DNA from: Thermus oshimai DSM 12092
GTDB taxonomy: Bacteria; Deinococcota; Deinococci; Deinococcales; Thermaceae
NCBI RefSeq assembly: GCF_000373145.1
Contig: NZ_KB890602.1
Coordinates: 82,854 to 146,853, forward strand
DNA length: 64,000 bases
Direction: 5' to 3'
Each line of letters begins with the position of its first letter. Position 1 is the stretch's first letter. Below the pieces are notes generated by a model. It worked only from the letters and a program-made list of their open reading frames with translations, was not told the origin of the DNA and ran no database searches. The position numbers were made by a program, and so were the translations under genes. Below are positions 40,870 to 48,415 of the stretch, in pieces.

Positions 40870-41820
40870 ATGCGGGTTCTGGTGGTGGACGACGAGCCCA
40901 CGCAGCGCCTTCTCCTCATGCGGGCCCTGGCCCCCTTGGGGGTGGAGGTGGCGGAGGCCAGGAACGGGAAGGAAGCCCTGGACCTTTTACGGGAAAAGTT
41001 CTTCCACCTGGTCCTCACCGACCTCCACATGCCCGTGATGGACGGCCTCGAGCTCATCCGGGCGGTGAAGGCCCAGGACCCCTTCCTGCCCGTCATTCTC
41101 CTCACCGCGGATGGGGAGCGGGAGACCCGCCTGAAGGGCCTCGAGGCGGGGGCGGACGACTTCCTAAACCGCCCCCTGGACCTGGCCGAGCTCCGCCTAA
41201 GGGTGAAGGGCCAGCTGGAAAGGCGGCGGCTGCAGGAGGAGGTGGAGGAGCTGGAAAAGACCCTTCTCGTCCTCATGCGGGCGGTGGAGGCCAAGGACGC
41301 CTACACCGCGGGCCACGGGGAGCGGGTGGCCCGGTATGCCCTCTGGACCGGGGAGGAGCTTGGGGCTTCCCCAGAGGAGCTTAAGGACCTCAAGATGGGG
41401 GCCCTGCTTCACGACATCGGCAAGATCGCCATCCCCGACCACATCCTGCGGGGGGACTACCCCCTTACGGAGGCGGAGTGGGCCTTCATCCGCCGGCACC
41501 CCGAGGTGGGGGACGAGATCCTAAAGCCCCTCCGGGCCCACCCCCGCCTACGGCCCTACGTGCGCTGGCACCACGAGAAGCCGGACGGCTCCGGCTACCC
41601 CGACGGCCTCACCGAGGTGCCCCTTTTGGTGCAGGCCCTCTCCGCGGCGGACATCTACGATGCCCTCACCAGCGTGCGCGCGTACCGGGAGCCCCTACCC
41701 CCGGAGGAGGCCTTGGAGGCCTTGGCCAAGGAGGCCGCCCAGGGCCGCCTGGACAAGGAGGTGGTCCGGGCCTTTAGGAGCGCCCTCCTCCGGAACCGCG
41801 CTGGGGTGCTTAGGGGTTGA
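40870..41820 (+). CDS. HD-GYP response regulator (c-di-GMP phosphodiesterase)
   Basis: A 316-residue two-domain protein. Receiver (about 1-118): acidic pair DD (residues 7-8), phospho-acceptor Asp51 in VLTDLHMPVMDG, Thr in LLTADG; the usual Lys-Pro near the end is replaced by Arg-Pro (FLNRPLDL). A short helix follows, then the HD-GYP domain (about 135-310) with HDIGK (181-185) and HHEKPDGSGYP (234-244), the full metal and c-di-GMP set. It should hydrolyse c-di-GMP, countering the GGDEF protein at 1356. No histidine kinase gene is adjacent. Confidence 0.9.
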   Translation: MRVLVVDDEPTQRLLLMRALAPLGVEVAEARNGKEALDLLREKFFHLVLTDLHMPVMDGLELIRAVKAQDPFLPVILLTADGERETRLKGLEAGADDFLNRPLDLAELRLRVKGQLERRRLQEEVEELEKTLLVLMRAVEAKDAYTAGHGERVARYALWTGEELGASPEELKDLKMGALLHDIGKIAIPDHILRGDYPLTEAEWAFIRRHPEVGDEILKPLRAHPRLRPYVRWHHEKPDGSGYPDGLTEVPLLVQALSAADIYDALTSVRAYREPLPPEEALEALAKEAAQGRLDKEVVRAFRSALLRNRAGVLRG

Positions 41821-41846
41821 CAAAAGGCCCTCTTTCCCCCTAAATG
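41817..41846 (+). promoter_or_regulatory. Promoter of leaderless topA
   Basis: TTGACA (41817-41822), 18-base spacer, TAAATG (41841-41846). The -35 contains the TGA stop of the HD-GYP gene. Predicted start of transcription coincides with the ATG at 41853. Confidence 0.7.
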
Positions 41847-41852
41847 GGGGCG

Positions 41853-44312
41853 ATGCCGGCTAAACGGGGCCAGTCCAGGCGCAGTGAACCCCAGGGGGGC
41901 GGGGGGGTTTTGGTGGTGGTGGAGTCCCCCGCCAAGGCGAGGAGCATCGGCAAGATGCTGGGCCCTGGGTACGAGGTTAGGGCCAGCAAGGGCCACGTGG
42001 TGGACCTCCCCGAAAGGACCCTGGGGGTGGACGTGGCGAACAACTTCGCCCCCACCTACGAGGTGAAGAAGGAGAAGAAGGGGGTGGTGGAGGAGCTGAA
42101 AAAGGCCGCAAAGGGCAGGCGCCTCCTCATCGCCACCGACCCCGACCGGGAGGGGGAGGCCATCGGCTGGCACATCGCCCGCCTCCTGGGCCGGAATCCG
42201 GAAGAGCCCATCCGGGTGGAGTTCCACGAGATCACCCCCAAGGTGGTGCGCCAGGCGGTGGAGGCCCCCAGGCCCATAGACCAGAACCTGGTGGACGCCC
42301 AGCAGGCCCGTAGGGTCTTAGACCGGCTCCTGGGCTACAACCTCTCCCCCCTCCTCTCCCAGGCCTTCCGCAAGCGGGCCCTCTCCGCAGGCCGCGTCCA
42401 GAGCGTGGCCTTGAGGCTCGTGGTGGAGCGGGAGGAGGAGATCGAGGCCTTCAAGAAGGAGGTCTACTGGCTCCTCCACGGCCGCTTCCAGGCGGAGGGG
42501 CAGGACCTTTGGGCTTCCCTTTACGAGGTGGAGGGGAAGCGGCTTTGGACGGGGCAGGGGGAGAAGGAGGGGAGGCTCCACCTGAAGGGGGAGGGGGAGG
42601 CCAGGCGGCTTGCGCAGGAAGCCCTGCGCTTCCCCTACCGGGTGGAGCGGGTGGAGGTCAAGGAGCGGCGCAAGGCCCCCCCACCCCCCTTCACCACCTC
42701 CACCCTGCAGCAGGCGGCCTCCTCGAGGCTCGGCTACACCGCAAGCCGCACCATGCGCATCGCCCAGCGCCTCTACGAGGGGGTGGACCTGCCCGAGGGC
42801 ACCGTGGGCCTCATCACCTACATGCGCACGGACTCCGTGCGGGTCTCCCCCGAGGCCCTGGCCCTGGCCCGGGGGGTGATCGGGGAGGTCTTCGGACCGG
42901 AGTACCTGCCCGAAAGCCCCAGGGTGTACAGAAACCGCAAGGAGGGGGTGCAGGACGCCCACGAGGCCATCCGCCCCACGGACCCTAGGCGCACCCCCGA
43001 GTCCGTCCGGCCCCACCTTTCGGAGGAGGAGTACCGCCTCTACGACCTCATCTGGCGCCGCTTCCTGGCGAGCCAGATGCGGGACGCCCTCTACGAGAGC
43101 ACGGTGGTCTTCCTGAAGGGGGGGCCTTTCCTCTTCCGGGCCTCGGGTTCGGTGCTAAAGTTTGAGGGCTACCTCAAGGTCTGGGGGCGGGAGGAGGACG
43201 AGGAGGAGCCCCCGGTGCCCGCCCTGCCCCAAGGGGCCGAGGCCCGGCTTTTGGAAGTGAAGCCGGAGGAGAAGACCACCGAGCCCCCGCCCCGCTACAC
43301 CGACGCCACCTTGGTGAAGACCCTGGAGGAGCTTGGCATCGGCCGGCCCTCCACCTACGCCCCCACCCTCGAGACCCTGGAGAAGCGGGGGTATGTGGAA
43401 AGGAAGGGCCGCACCCTCCTCCCCACCCCCTTAGGCCGGGAGGTCACGGACTACCTGAGGCGCCACTTCCCCCAGGTGGTGGCCTACGAGTTCACCGCCC
43501 GTATGGAGGACCGCCTGGACCAGGTGGAGGAGGGGAAGGCCCCCTGGCCCAAGGTGGTCCTGGAGTTCTACGAGCCCTTCCTTCAGGAGCTCGCCCAGGT
43601 GCCCAAGAAGACCTGCCCCAAGTGCGGCCGCCCCCTGGAGCTCAAGGTGAGCCGCTACGGGCAGTTCCTAGGCTGCACGGGCTACCCCGAGTGCACCTAC
43701 ACCGAGCCCTTGGAGGTGGACGAGCCCCTGGAGGAGGCCTGCCCCAAGTGCGGCCGCCCCCTGGTGCGCAAGCGGGGCCGCTACGGGCTTTTCATCGCCT
43801 GCACGGGCTACCCGGAGTGCGACTACACCCGGGACGACGCCAAGGTGACCTCCTGGACCTGCCCCAAGTGCGGGGGAAGGGTCTTGGAGAAGCGGAGCCA
43901 GCGGGGGAAGGCCTACTACCGCTGCGAGAACAAGGCCTGCGACTTCCTCTCCTTCTACCCCCTTCTCCCCACCCCCTGCCCCGGGTGCGGCTGGCCTTTG
44001 GTGAAGAAGGGGGAGGGGGCTTGCATCAACCCCGCCTGCTCCCTCCACGACCCCGCCCTTCTCCCCAAGGAAGCCCCCAAAGGCCAAGGGGGGGCCTCGA
44101 GGAAAAAGGGGCTTCCCAAGGGTAAGCCCCAGGACTGGGAGGAGCTTCGGCCCTTCCTTTCCGAGCTTTCCCCGGAGGAACGGGGGGCCTTAGAGGCCCT
44201 GGCCCAGGGGAAGGCGTTGGGCGAGGCCGAGGCCAGGTTGGCAAAGAAGGCCCTCTTCAAGCTCCGCATGCGAAAGGGCCGGGCCAAGAAGGAAGCCGTG
44301 GCGGGCGCCTGA
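41853..44312 (+). CDS. topA: DNA topoisomerase I
   Basis: Relaxes negative supercoils by single-strand passage. About 819 residues: TOPRIM domain (VLVVVESPAKARSIGKML; ATDPDREGEAIGWHIA), the 5Y-CAP region with active Tyr323 in GLITYMRTDSVRV, and a C-terminal tail (about 585-720) of four zinc ribbons, each with four cysteines. The first two ribbons are near-duplicates in protein and DNA. A basic tail ends the protein. ATG at 41853 is preferred to 41844 because the TAAATG box overlaps the latter. The cupin-like gene follows with a TGATG overlap. Confidence 0.95.
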   Translation: MPAKRGQSRRSEPQGGGGVLVVVESPAKARSIGKMLGPGYEVRASKGHVVDLPERTLGVDVANNFAPTYEVKKEKKGVVEELKKAAKGRRLLIATDPDREGEAIGWHIARLLGRNPEEPIRVEFHEITPKVVRQAVEAPRPIDQNLVDAQQARRVLDRLLGYNLSPLLSQAFRKRALSAGRVQSVALRLVVEREEEIEAFKKEVYWLLHGRFQAEGQDLWASLYEVEGKRLWTGQGEKEGRLHLKGEGEARRLAQEALRFPYRVERVEVKERRKAPPPPFTTSTLQQAASSRLGYTASRTMRIAQRLYEGVDLPEGTVGLITYMRTDSVRVSPEALALARGVIGEVFGPEYLPESPRVYRNRKEGVQDAHEAIRPTDPRRTPESVRPHLSEEEYRLYDLIWRRFLASQMRDALYESTVVFLKGGPFLFRASGSVLKFEGYLKVWGREEDEEEPPVPALPQGAEARLLEVKPEEKTTEPPPRYTDATLVKTLEELGIGRPSTYAPTLETLEKRGYVERKGRTLLPTPLGREVTDYLRRHFPQVVAYEFTARMEDRLDQVEEGKAPWPKVVLEFYEPFLQELAQVPKKTCPKCGRPLELKVSRYGQFLGCTGYPECTYTEPLEVDEPLEEACPKCGRPLVRKRGRYGLFIACTGYPECDYTRDDAKVTSWTCPKCGGRVLEKRSQRGKAYYRCENKACDFLSFYPLLPTPCPGCGWPLVKKGEGACINPACSLHDPALLPKEAPKGQGGASRKKGLPKGKPQDWEELRPFLSELSPEERGALEALAQGKALGEAEARLAKKALFKLRMRKGRAKKEAVAGA

Positions 44313-44578
44313 TGGAAAGCTTCAAGCTCCACCTCCTGCGCCTCGCCCGCCAGGGTCCTTTGGAGGTCCCCGGGCTTCCCCTAAGGGCCTACCCCCTGGA
44401 GGCCCCCGAGGCGCGCCCCGGCCTCCCCAGGCTTTACTTCCTCCTGGAAGGGGAGCTGGTGATTGACCTCCCTGAGGGGCGCTACCTGCACCTGAAACGG
44501 GGGGAGGCCGCCCGGGTCACGGAGCCCCACCGCCTCCTGCCGGTGGAGCGGGCGGTGCTCCTGGAGCTCGTGGGCTAG
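44312..44578 (+). CDS. Small cupin-like protein
   Basis: An 88-residue protein with a cupin-like beta-barrel pattern (LYFLLEGELVIDLPEGRYLHLKRGEAARV); metal-binding histidines are mostly absent, so it is probably a non-enzymatic or degenerate cupin. TGATG coupling with topA. Its last 62 bases overlap the 3' end of the VanW gene on the other strand. Function unknown. Confidence 0.65.
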   Translation: MESFKLHLLRLARQGPLEVPGLPLRAYPLEAPEARPGLPRLYFLLEGELVIDLPEGRYLHLKRGEAARVTEPHRLLPVERAVLLELVG

Positions 44579-45650
44579 GCCCCACCAGGTACACCGCCCC
44601 CCAGGGGCGGTAGCGGCTTAAGAAGCGTTCCTCCACCCCCCGCCCGTCCCCGTAGCGCACGTAGCGCCTTACCTCCACCACCGCCCCTTCTGCGGCGAAG
44701 TCCACCTGCTTCCTCGCCCCGGGGGGGAGGGTGGGGTCCGGGATTTCCTTGGGGGGAAGGGGCGGGGTCCTTTCCAGGAAGATGGGCCCTTTCCAGGCCA
44801 CGGTCCGGTCCTTGGTGCCGAAGAGGTGAAACCGCAGGGTGTACCCCTGGATGGAGGCCTGCACCCAAAGGGCCCCTGGGGTGTCGTTCATCACCTTAAG
44901 GTCCTTGTGGGGCTGGAAGACCGCGGCGTCCAGGCCCGTGGGCCGGTAGTAGGCCACCTGGTAGCTGTGGGCGTGGCGCTCGCGGATGGGAAGGCCCGCA
45001 AAGAAGAAGGCCCGGAAGAGGGTGGTGGACACCTGGCACACCCCGCCCCCAAGGCCCTGTTCCGTGCGGTCCCCCACGATGACGAAGGCCTCCTTGAAGC
45101 CCCTTTCCTCCGTGATGGGGCCTAGGGCCTGGTTAAAGGAGAAAAGCCCCTTGGGGATCAGGATCCCGTCCAAAAGCGAGGTGGCGGTCCGGATGTTGTG
45201 GACCCTTTCCGGGCTGGACCCCCTAAAACCCGTCTCCCCCGTGGCCAGGTGCTCCCGTACCCCCTGGGCGTAGAGGTCTCTTAGGCTCGGGCTTGGGAGG
45301 GTGTAGCGCACGGGGAGGCGGAAGCTCTTCCTCCCCGCCCTAAGGGCCTCCCGGTAAGCGGCCAGGGCCTCCTCCTCCACGAAGCTCAGGCCCCGCTTCT
45401 CCACCCCTTTCCAGCGGTCCTCCTCCAGGATAAAGCGGGGGGGCTTGGGGGGGCGGGCGAGCCGCTTGAGGAGGGTCCTAAGCTCCGCCTCGCTTCCCAC
45501 GGGGTAGGCCTGGCTCCCCACGTAGGTGCGCAAAGCCCCCTCTTCCAGCACGGTTTCCTCCAGGACCAGGATGGCCGTGAGCGCCCTTTGGGCCCCAGGA
45601 GGGTTTTCCTGGGCCAGGGCCAGGGAGAAGAGAAGGAGGAGAAGGTGCAT
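44517..45650 (-). CDS. VanW-family exported protein
   Basis: A 377-residue protein with a signal peptide (about 1-14, SLALAQ) and a VanW domain (about 125-290): SSPERVHNIRTATSLLDGILIPKGLFSFNQALGP, VIVGDRTEQGLGGGVCQVSTTLF and RHAHSYQVAYY. The family is found near vancomycin-resistance and cell-wall genes but its biochemical role is unknown. The C-terminus is Pro/Ala/Gly-rich. ATG exactly 7 bases after TAAGCT (45657-45662). Convergent 62-base overlap with the cupin-like gene. Confidence 0.85.
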   Translation of the reverse strand: MHLLLLLFSLALAQENPPGAQRALTAILVLEETVLEEGALRTYVGSQAYPVGSEAELRTLLKRLARPPKPPRFILEEDRWKGVEKRGLSFVEEEALAAYREALRAGRKSFRLPVRYTLPSPSLRDLYAQGVREHLATGETGFRGSSPERVHNIRTATSLLDGILIPKGLFSFNQALGPITEERGFKEAFVIVGDRTEQGLGGGVCQVSTTLFRAFFFAGLPIRERHAHSYQVAYYRPTGLDAAVFQPHKDLKVMNDTPGALWVQASIQGYTLRFHLFGTKDRTVAWKGPIFLERTPPLPPKEIPDPTLPPGARKQVDFAAEGAVVEVRRYVRYGDGRGVEERFLSRYRPWGAVYLVGPSPRAPGAPPAPPAGGGGAP

Positions 45651-45656
45651 TGCCCT

Positions 45657-45662
45657 AGCTTA
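45657..45662 (-). promoter_or_regulatory. -10 box for the leaderless VanW gene
   Basis: TAAGCT ending 7 bases before the ATG at 45650. Confidence 0.45.
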
Positions 45663-45706
45663 AAGGGGGGCCGGGGTTTGGGGTGTGAGGGATTCCCCAA
45701 AGGGGG

Positions 45707-45737
45707 TTGCGGAGGGAGCGGGGGGGTTTGTTAAGAT
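45707..45737 (+). promoter_or_regulatory. Possible promoter of the pilin locus
   Basis: TTGCGG (45707-45712), 19-base spacer, TAAGAT (45732-45737); would give a leader of about 80 bases with two CACAGG/CACACC direct repeats. The remainder of 45651-45825 shows no gene. Weak match. Confidence 0.3.
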
Positions 45738-45825
45738 GGCGCCGCCCTGGGGCTTTCACAGGTTTTTCACACCCTCTTTTTAGCCTCAGGGTGAGGGCGG
45801 ATGAGCGCCCTGGAAGGAGGCAGAG

Positions 45826-46230
45826 ATGAGGAACAGCAAGGGCTTCACGTTGATAGAGTTGGCCATCGTTATCGTCATCATCGGCATCCTGGTGGCCATC
45901 GCGGTGCCGCGGTTTGTGGATATGACCACGGAGGCGCGCAGGTCCCAGCGCCAGGCAACTCTAAGTTCTATCCGCTCGGCCTACGCGATTTACATCGCAA
46001 AGAATAGTGGTAACTATCCAAACTGGACTCAACTCCAAGGAGCTCTTCAGGATGCTCCAACGGAGTTGAAGCTTGCTTCCACCGGGGGCGTTGTTTACAT
46101 GGACTACGACGGTGATGGCACGGCTGACACTGGTGAGGGAGTGGCTACCCTTTACTCCAATGATGCCTGTTCTACTGCTGTAGCTGACGCCACTACTGCC
46201 ATTCGGTGCATCAAGGGCAACATTGACTAA
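45826..46230 (+). CDS. Major type IV pilin/GspG-like pseudopilin
   Basis: A 134-residue prepilin: short basic leader MRNSKG, cleavage before Phe, then FTLIELAIVIVIIGILVAIAVPRF with Glu5. It resembles GspG-type pseudopilins and the narrow-pilus pilin (PilA5) of Thermus; which of the two it is cannot be decided here. The C-terminal domain has a D-rich loop (MDYDGDGTADTGEGV), which could bind Ca2+ as in GspG, and a disulfide pair near the end (DACS...IRC). AGGAGG precedes the ATG. From about codon 45 the bases become less GC-rich than in neighbouring genes. A perfect hairpin follows. Confidence 0.88.
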   Translation: MRNSKGFTLIELAIVIVIIGILVAIAVPRFVDMTTEARRSQRQATLSSIRSAYAIYIAKNSGNYPNWTQLQGALQDAPTELKLASTGGVVYMDYDGDGTADTGEGVATLYSNDACSTAVADATTAIRCIKGNID

Positions 46231-46253
46231 ATAAGGAGATCCATGGAGACAGT

Positions 46254-46284
46254 GCAAACCCCCGGGCATGGCCCGGGGGTTTGC
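46254..46284 (+). terminator. Perfect hairpin after the major pilin gene
   Basis: A 14-bp perfect stem (GCAAACCCCCGGGC / GCCCGGGGGTTTGC) with a 3-base loop ATG, followed by CCTTATAAGG. No long T-run, so it may act as a partial terminator or a 3'-end stabiliser that keeps pilin mRNA above that of the minor pseudopilins. Confidence 0.7.
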
Positions 46285-46302
46285 CCTTATAAGGGGCAGC
46301 GA

Positions 46303-46740
46303 GTGGTGGCTAGAGGGCTGACCCTGGTTGAGTTACCTGTGATCTTACTCATTTTGGGCCTCCTAACCGTGGTGGTCCTTCCCCATTACCTGGACCTCCA
46401 GGCGGAGGCCCGGAAAACCCAGAGGCAAGAAACCCTGCGGAACCTCCGCTCGGCCTACGCCATCCATGTGGCCAGCCACCGCACCGCCCCCACCTGGAAC
46501 CAGCTCAAAGCCCTTATGGGTAGCCCCACCGACCTGCGCCTTTCCTCCTCCTGCCCTTCCGAAAGGAACGCTACCCTGGCCTACTGGGACCATAACGGGA
46601 ACGCCCGGTGCAACCCGGGGGAGCGCCTAGCCTACCTCTTCGCCGACGAGGCCTGCGCTGTTCCTCTCATCGCCGTGAACTCCAGCACGGTAACTGTGCC
46701 CATCCGCTGCCTTAGGGGGCACCCCGACACCGTAAACTGA
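46303..46740 (+). CDS. Pseudopilin 2
   Basis: A prepilin-like protein of about 145 residues: leader VVARG, then LTLVELPVILLILGLLTVVVLPHYLDL with Glu5. The segment TQRQETLRNLRSAYAIHVASH closely repeats the preceding pilin (SQRQATLSSIRSAYAIYIA), so the two arose by duplication. GTG at 46303 follows AAGGGG and gives a normal short leader; an ATG at 46243 with AAGGAG would give a 25-residue leader translated through the hairpin. Confidence 0.8.
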   Translation: MVARGLTLVELPVILLILGLLTVVVLPHYLDLQAEARKTQRQETLRNLRSAYAIHVASHRTAPTWNQLKALMGSPTDLRLSSSCPSERNATLAYWDHNGNARCNPGERLAYLFADEACAVPLIAVNSSTVTVPIRCLRGHPDTVN

Positions 46741-46749
46741 GGGAGGCAC

Positions 46750-47142
46750 ATGCAAAGGGGTAGCGCCCTTCTCTACATCCTGGTGGCGGTGCTGGTCCTC
46801 GCCGCCCTAGCCCTTCCGGTTTCCCTGCTCCACTACATGGACGTCCAGCGCTACCGCCACGAGGTGGCCCGGCTCCAGGCCCGCTACCTGGCGGAAAGCG
46901 CGGTGTTCCGTGCCGTGGCTGAGGGGGCTACTACCCCCAACACCTGGTTCTCTGTGAGCGTGGACGGCCAGAGCCTGGGGCGCTACCGGTACCTTCCCCC
47001 AGAGAGCGTAGCCGGGGGTACCCGGTACGTGGGGGAAGGGGAGACCGCGGGCGGCCCCCTAACCTATGGCCTCACGGTGCGCTGGAGGGTGGCGGCCACG
47101 GTGAGCGGGGGGAGCATCGTGGCCTGGGAGGAGAACCCATGA
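46750..47142 (+). CDS. Pseudopilin 3 (GspK/PilX-like, no Glu5)
   Basis: A 130-residue protein: leader MQRG then SALLYILVAVLVLAALALPVSLL. Position 5 of the mature form is Tyr, not Glu, as in GspK and PilX, the tip pseudopilins. Far shorter than classical GspK (about 300), so only the helix and a small domain are present. GGGAGG precedes the ATG. ATGA overlap with the next gene. Confidence 0.75.
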   Translation: MQRGSALLYILVAVLVLAALALPVSLLHYMDVQRYRHEVARLQARYLAESAVFRAVAEGATTPNTWFSVSVDGQSLGRYRYLPPESVAGGTRYVGEGETAGGPLTYGLTVRWRVAATVSGGSIVAWEENP

Positions 47143-47513
47143 GGCTCTTAGGTGGGCCGAAGCCTGCCGGGTCAGGGAAGACAAGGGGTCTTACCCTGCT
47201 GGAAATCGCCTTTGCGCTCCTCGCCCTTTCCATCCTCGCGCTTTTTGTCCTGGAGCCCTTTACCCGGGTTCTCCTGGCCTCTCAGGAGATGGCGGCCCTC
47301 GAGGAGGCCCTGACCCAAGCCCAGGCAGTCCTGGAGGGCTACCGGGCCGATCCCACCCCTCCTCTGGAAGGCTGCGATCTGCCGGAAGACCTGAGCGGAG
47401 GGTTTTCCTACCAGGTCTGCTCCTTTAGCGAGGGAACCCTAACCCGGTATGAGGTGCGGATCCTCAAAGGGAACCAGCTGGTGACCGCTCTGGTCACCCA
47501 TCAGAGGTTCTGA
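47139..47513 (+). CDS. Pseudopilin 4 (GspI/PilV-like)
   Basis: A 124-residue prepilin with a longer leader (to KTRG, about residue 17), then LTLLEIAFALLALSILALFVL with Glu5 and a small C-terminal domain with a likely disulfide (EGCDLPED...QVCSF). Length and pattern fit GspI/PilV. Overlaps the preceding gene by 4 bases; two bases before the next ATG. Confidence 0.78.
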   Translation: MRLLGGPKPAGSGKTRGLTLLEIAFALLALSILALFVLEPFTRVLLASQEMAALEEALTQAQAVLEGYRADPTPPLEGCDLPEDLSGGFSYQVCSFSEGTLTRYEVRILKGNQLVTALVTHQRF

Positions 47514-47515
47514 CC

Positions 47516-48406
47516 ATGAAGCGTGGCCTGACCTTAGTCGAACTGGCGGTGGCCTTGGCCCTCCTGGGGGTTCTCGCCCTGGGGTTGGCTCTCCTTTTGG
47601 GGCGGATGGGGGAGGGAAGCCGGCGGGCCCAGGCGGAGGCCCAGCTCCAGGCGGACCTGCAGGAGGTCCGGGCCCGCCTCACGGAGGACGTTCTCCTGAG
47701 TGCCGCCCTGACCTGCACCCCCACAGAAGCCAACCTCAGCCTACCTTCTGGTCCTGTGACCTACGCCCTTTCTGAGGGGCAGGTTTTGCGGAACGGGGTC
47801 CCCCTTACCCTGCAGGGGGGGTATGGGGGCGGGTTTAGCTGCGATGGGCGCAGCCTTACCTTAGACCTGACCTGGGGGGGGGAACCGGTGGCCACGATAA
47901 CGGCTACCCGGCGAGTGGGGCTTGCCCTTGGAGGCCAACCGCTACCTGGTTCAGATGACTTTCCGATTGATCTTTCCAGAGCACACTTAGCGCAGGGCGT
48001 GGGTAATCGGGAAGTCAGGGATGTTAGGTGGGTTAATCAGAGTGGGCGACCTCTCTATTTGCAGCAAATAGAGGTTCTTAGGCCTTCAGGGTATCGGGTA
48101 TGGATTGTGGAGCTGGGGTGGGGGAGCTACAACCAGTTCCTTTCGTGTTATTACTACCAAAACTTCTCACCCCCAACTCAAGTCCCGGTTTCCTTTCAGA
48201 TACCTTCCTGTGAAGTTTCTACATCAGGGCAGAAGCAAACACTAGTGTTGCGACGGCTAAGATTCAACAATCCTGTTTCCAATACACCGATACACCTTGC
48301 ATTGATTTTCTGCATGACCAACGCTTCTCCTTGTCCTTCCGGGCAAAGGATTCGCTTGGAGTATGGCTTTTCTTGTAGGCCCAACGGACCGTGTAGAGCC
48401 CTGTAG
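47516..48406 (+). CDS. Pseudopilin 5 (GspJ/PilW-like) with AT-rich C-terminal half
   Basis: A 296-residue prepilin: MKRG leader, LTLVELAVALALLGVLALGLAL with Glu5. The first about 145 residues have normal Thermus codon use; from about 47940 onward the gene turns AT-rich (TATTTGCAGCAAATAGAGG-like stretches) and encodes an aromatic and Cys-rich domain (SCYYYQNFS, FCMTNASPCP, FSCRPNGPC). Such a break suggests that the exposed domain was swapped in from elsewhere or evolves fast. In GspIJK-type tips this protein would sit near the end of the pseudopilus. Confidence 0.8.
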   Translation: MKRGLTLVELAVALALLGVLALGLALLLGRMGEGSRRAQAEAQLQADLQEVRARLTEDVLLSAALTCTPTEANLSLPSGPVTYALSEGQVLRNGVPLTLQGGYGGGFSCDGRSLTLDLTWGGEPVATITATRRVGLALGGQPLPGSDDFPIDLSRAHLAQGVGNREVRDVRWVNQSGRPLYLQQIEVLRPSGYRVWIVELGWGSYNQFLSCYYYQNFSPPTQVPVSFQIPSCEVSTSGQKQTLVLRRLRFNNPVSNTPIHLALIFCMTNASPCPSGQRIRLEYGFSCRPNGPCRAL

Positions 48407-48409
48407 GCT
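48404..48409 (+). promoter_or_regulatory. Possible internal -10 box before the GspL-like gene
   Basis: TAGGCT, which contains the stop of the preceding gene and ends 7 bases before ATG 48416. Confidence 0.35.
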
Positions 48410-48415
48410 ATAGCT

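Noticed and set aside
40870..44312. tRNA or other stable RNA genes near topA
   Set aside because: I looked for cloverleaf arms and CCA ends here and in all gaps of the window and found none.
45826..46230. Firm naming of the first pilin as PilA5 or GspG
   Set aside because: Both are possible; the short leader, Glu5 and Asp-rich loop do not separate them without comparison to the characterised proteins.
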